Positions 63,656 to 64,000 of a DNA stretch of 64,000 bases are shown here, in pieces. Made by a program: the position numbers and the translations under genes. The notes beneath the pieces were generated by a model. It ran no database searches. It was not told the origin of the DNA and worked only from the letters and a program-made list of their open reading frames with translations. The stretch covers positions 44,590,955-44,654,954 of the forward strand of contig CM063111.1 of NCBI GenBank assembly GCA_031841125.1, in the 5' to 3' direction. The first letter of the stretch is position 1. Each line of letters starts with the position of its first letter. Origin of the DNA: Acanthococcus lagerstroemiae (lineage: Eukaryota > Arthropoda > Insecta > Hemiptera > Eriococcidae).

Positions 63656-64000
63656 CTAAAATAAATAAAAGGAAGATTTTCCCAATCTTTTTTCGACTTT
63701 CCCCCCTTTTTTTTAAATTTGTAGGACTTCCTGCGTTTCTGCCGAATAATGCCGAAAGCACTACTGTCAGCGCCAAAGTGTCAGTTTTTTAGTGCCGAGG
63801 AATCCGGTCTCTAGTTATGATATTGACATATTATGTCCTCAGCCAGTAGCAGATTCACCACTGTACTAAAATGAGCTTAAGTACAGAGCGGCCAAACAGG
63901 GAAAGGTGGAAAACGAATAAGTTGATGATAAAAATTACTTCCCGTACATTTTTGGGGTCGGAAAAAATAAATTAGCACACAGCTGTCAATCAGGTAAATC
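63656..64000. other. No feature recognised
   Basis: Noncoding at the window edge; contains ATAATGCCGAAAGCAC (63,748), a variant of the word repeated at 46.9-47.5 kb. Confidence 0.4.

Overview
This is eukaryotic, AT-rich, intron-containing DNA crowded with transposable elements. The TE mix (Polinton, BovB/RTE-type and Jockey/CR1-like LINEs, a tRNA-derived SINE, hAT, mariner and Harbinger remnants) and an SLC6 transporter gene point to an arthropod, most likely an insect; a hemipteran is only a guess.

Region 1 (1 to about 14,540) is a large Polinton/Maverick (polintovirus- or adintovirus-like element). The left end is cut by the window edge. Positions 1-726 match 13,443-14,168 as an inverted repeat with no gap; every stretch I compared was identical. 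All genes between the repeats are on the minus strand. From right to left they are a repeat-borne gene, a small ORF, protein-primed DNA polymerase B, packaging ATPase, a DUF8207-like protein, a coiled-coil protein, retroviral-type integrase, a phospholipase A2/virion-core-like protein, a cysteine protease, the minor capsid (penton) protein and the double jelly-roll major capsid protein. Together they could replicate, integrate, package and mature a virion, but the major capsid gene is split by a roughly 190 bp palindromic insertion and the protease frame lacks an ATG. Junctions are very tight, and a TATAA-ATG motif at several of them often doubles as the upstream stop codon.

Region 2 (14.5-28.9 kb) holds a 67 bp minisatellite, MITEs and other repeats, and three minus-strand exons of an SLC6 Na+/Cl- coupled transporter (28,271-28,402; 23,890-24,071; 18,118-18,250). 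The Polinton lies downstream of these exons, so it sits in a later intron or beyond the gene's 3' end.

Region 3 (28.9-52 kb) is a TE graveyard. It has a BovB copy interrupted by a SINE and a foldback element, a 2.6 kb palindromic element carrying a solo LTR, a BovB LINE interrupted by a Jockey/CR1-like LINE and a MITE, Harbinger, mariner and hAT remnants, and a 5'-inverted (twin-primed) BovB copy with an 11 bp target-site duplication.

Region 4 (53-64 kb) carries a plus-strand two-exon host gene for a secreted cysteine-rich protein (53,289-53,369 and 59,570-60,082). Its 6.2 kb intron contains a BovB fragment, a hAT element with perfect 8 bp target duplication and a SINE. Downstream lie a roughly 220 bp tandem repeat with a 5'-inverted SINE, and a possible terminal exon of an unknown minus-strand gene at the right edge.
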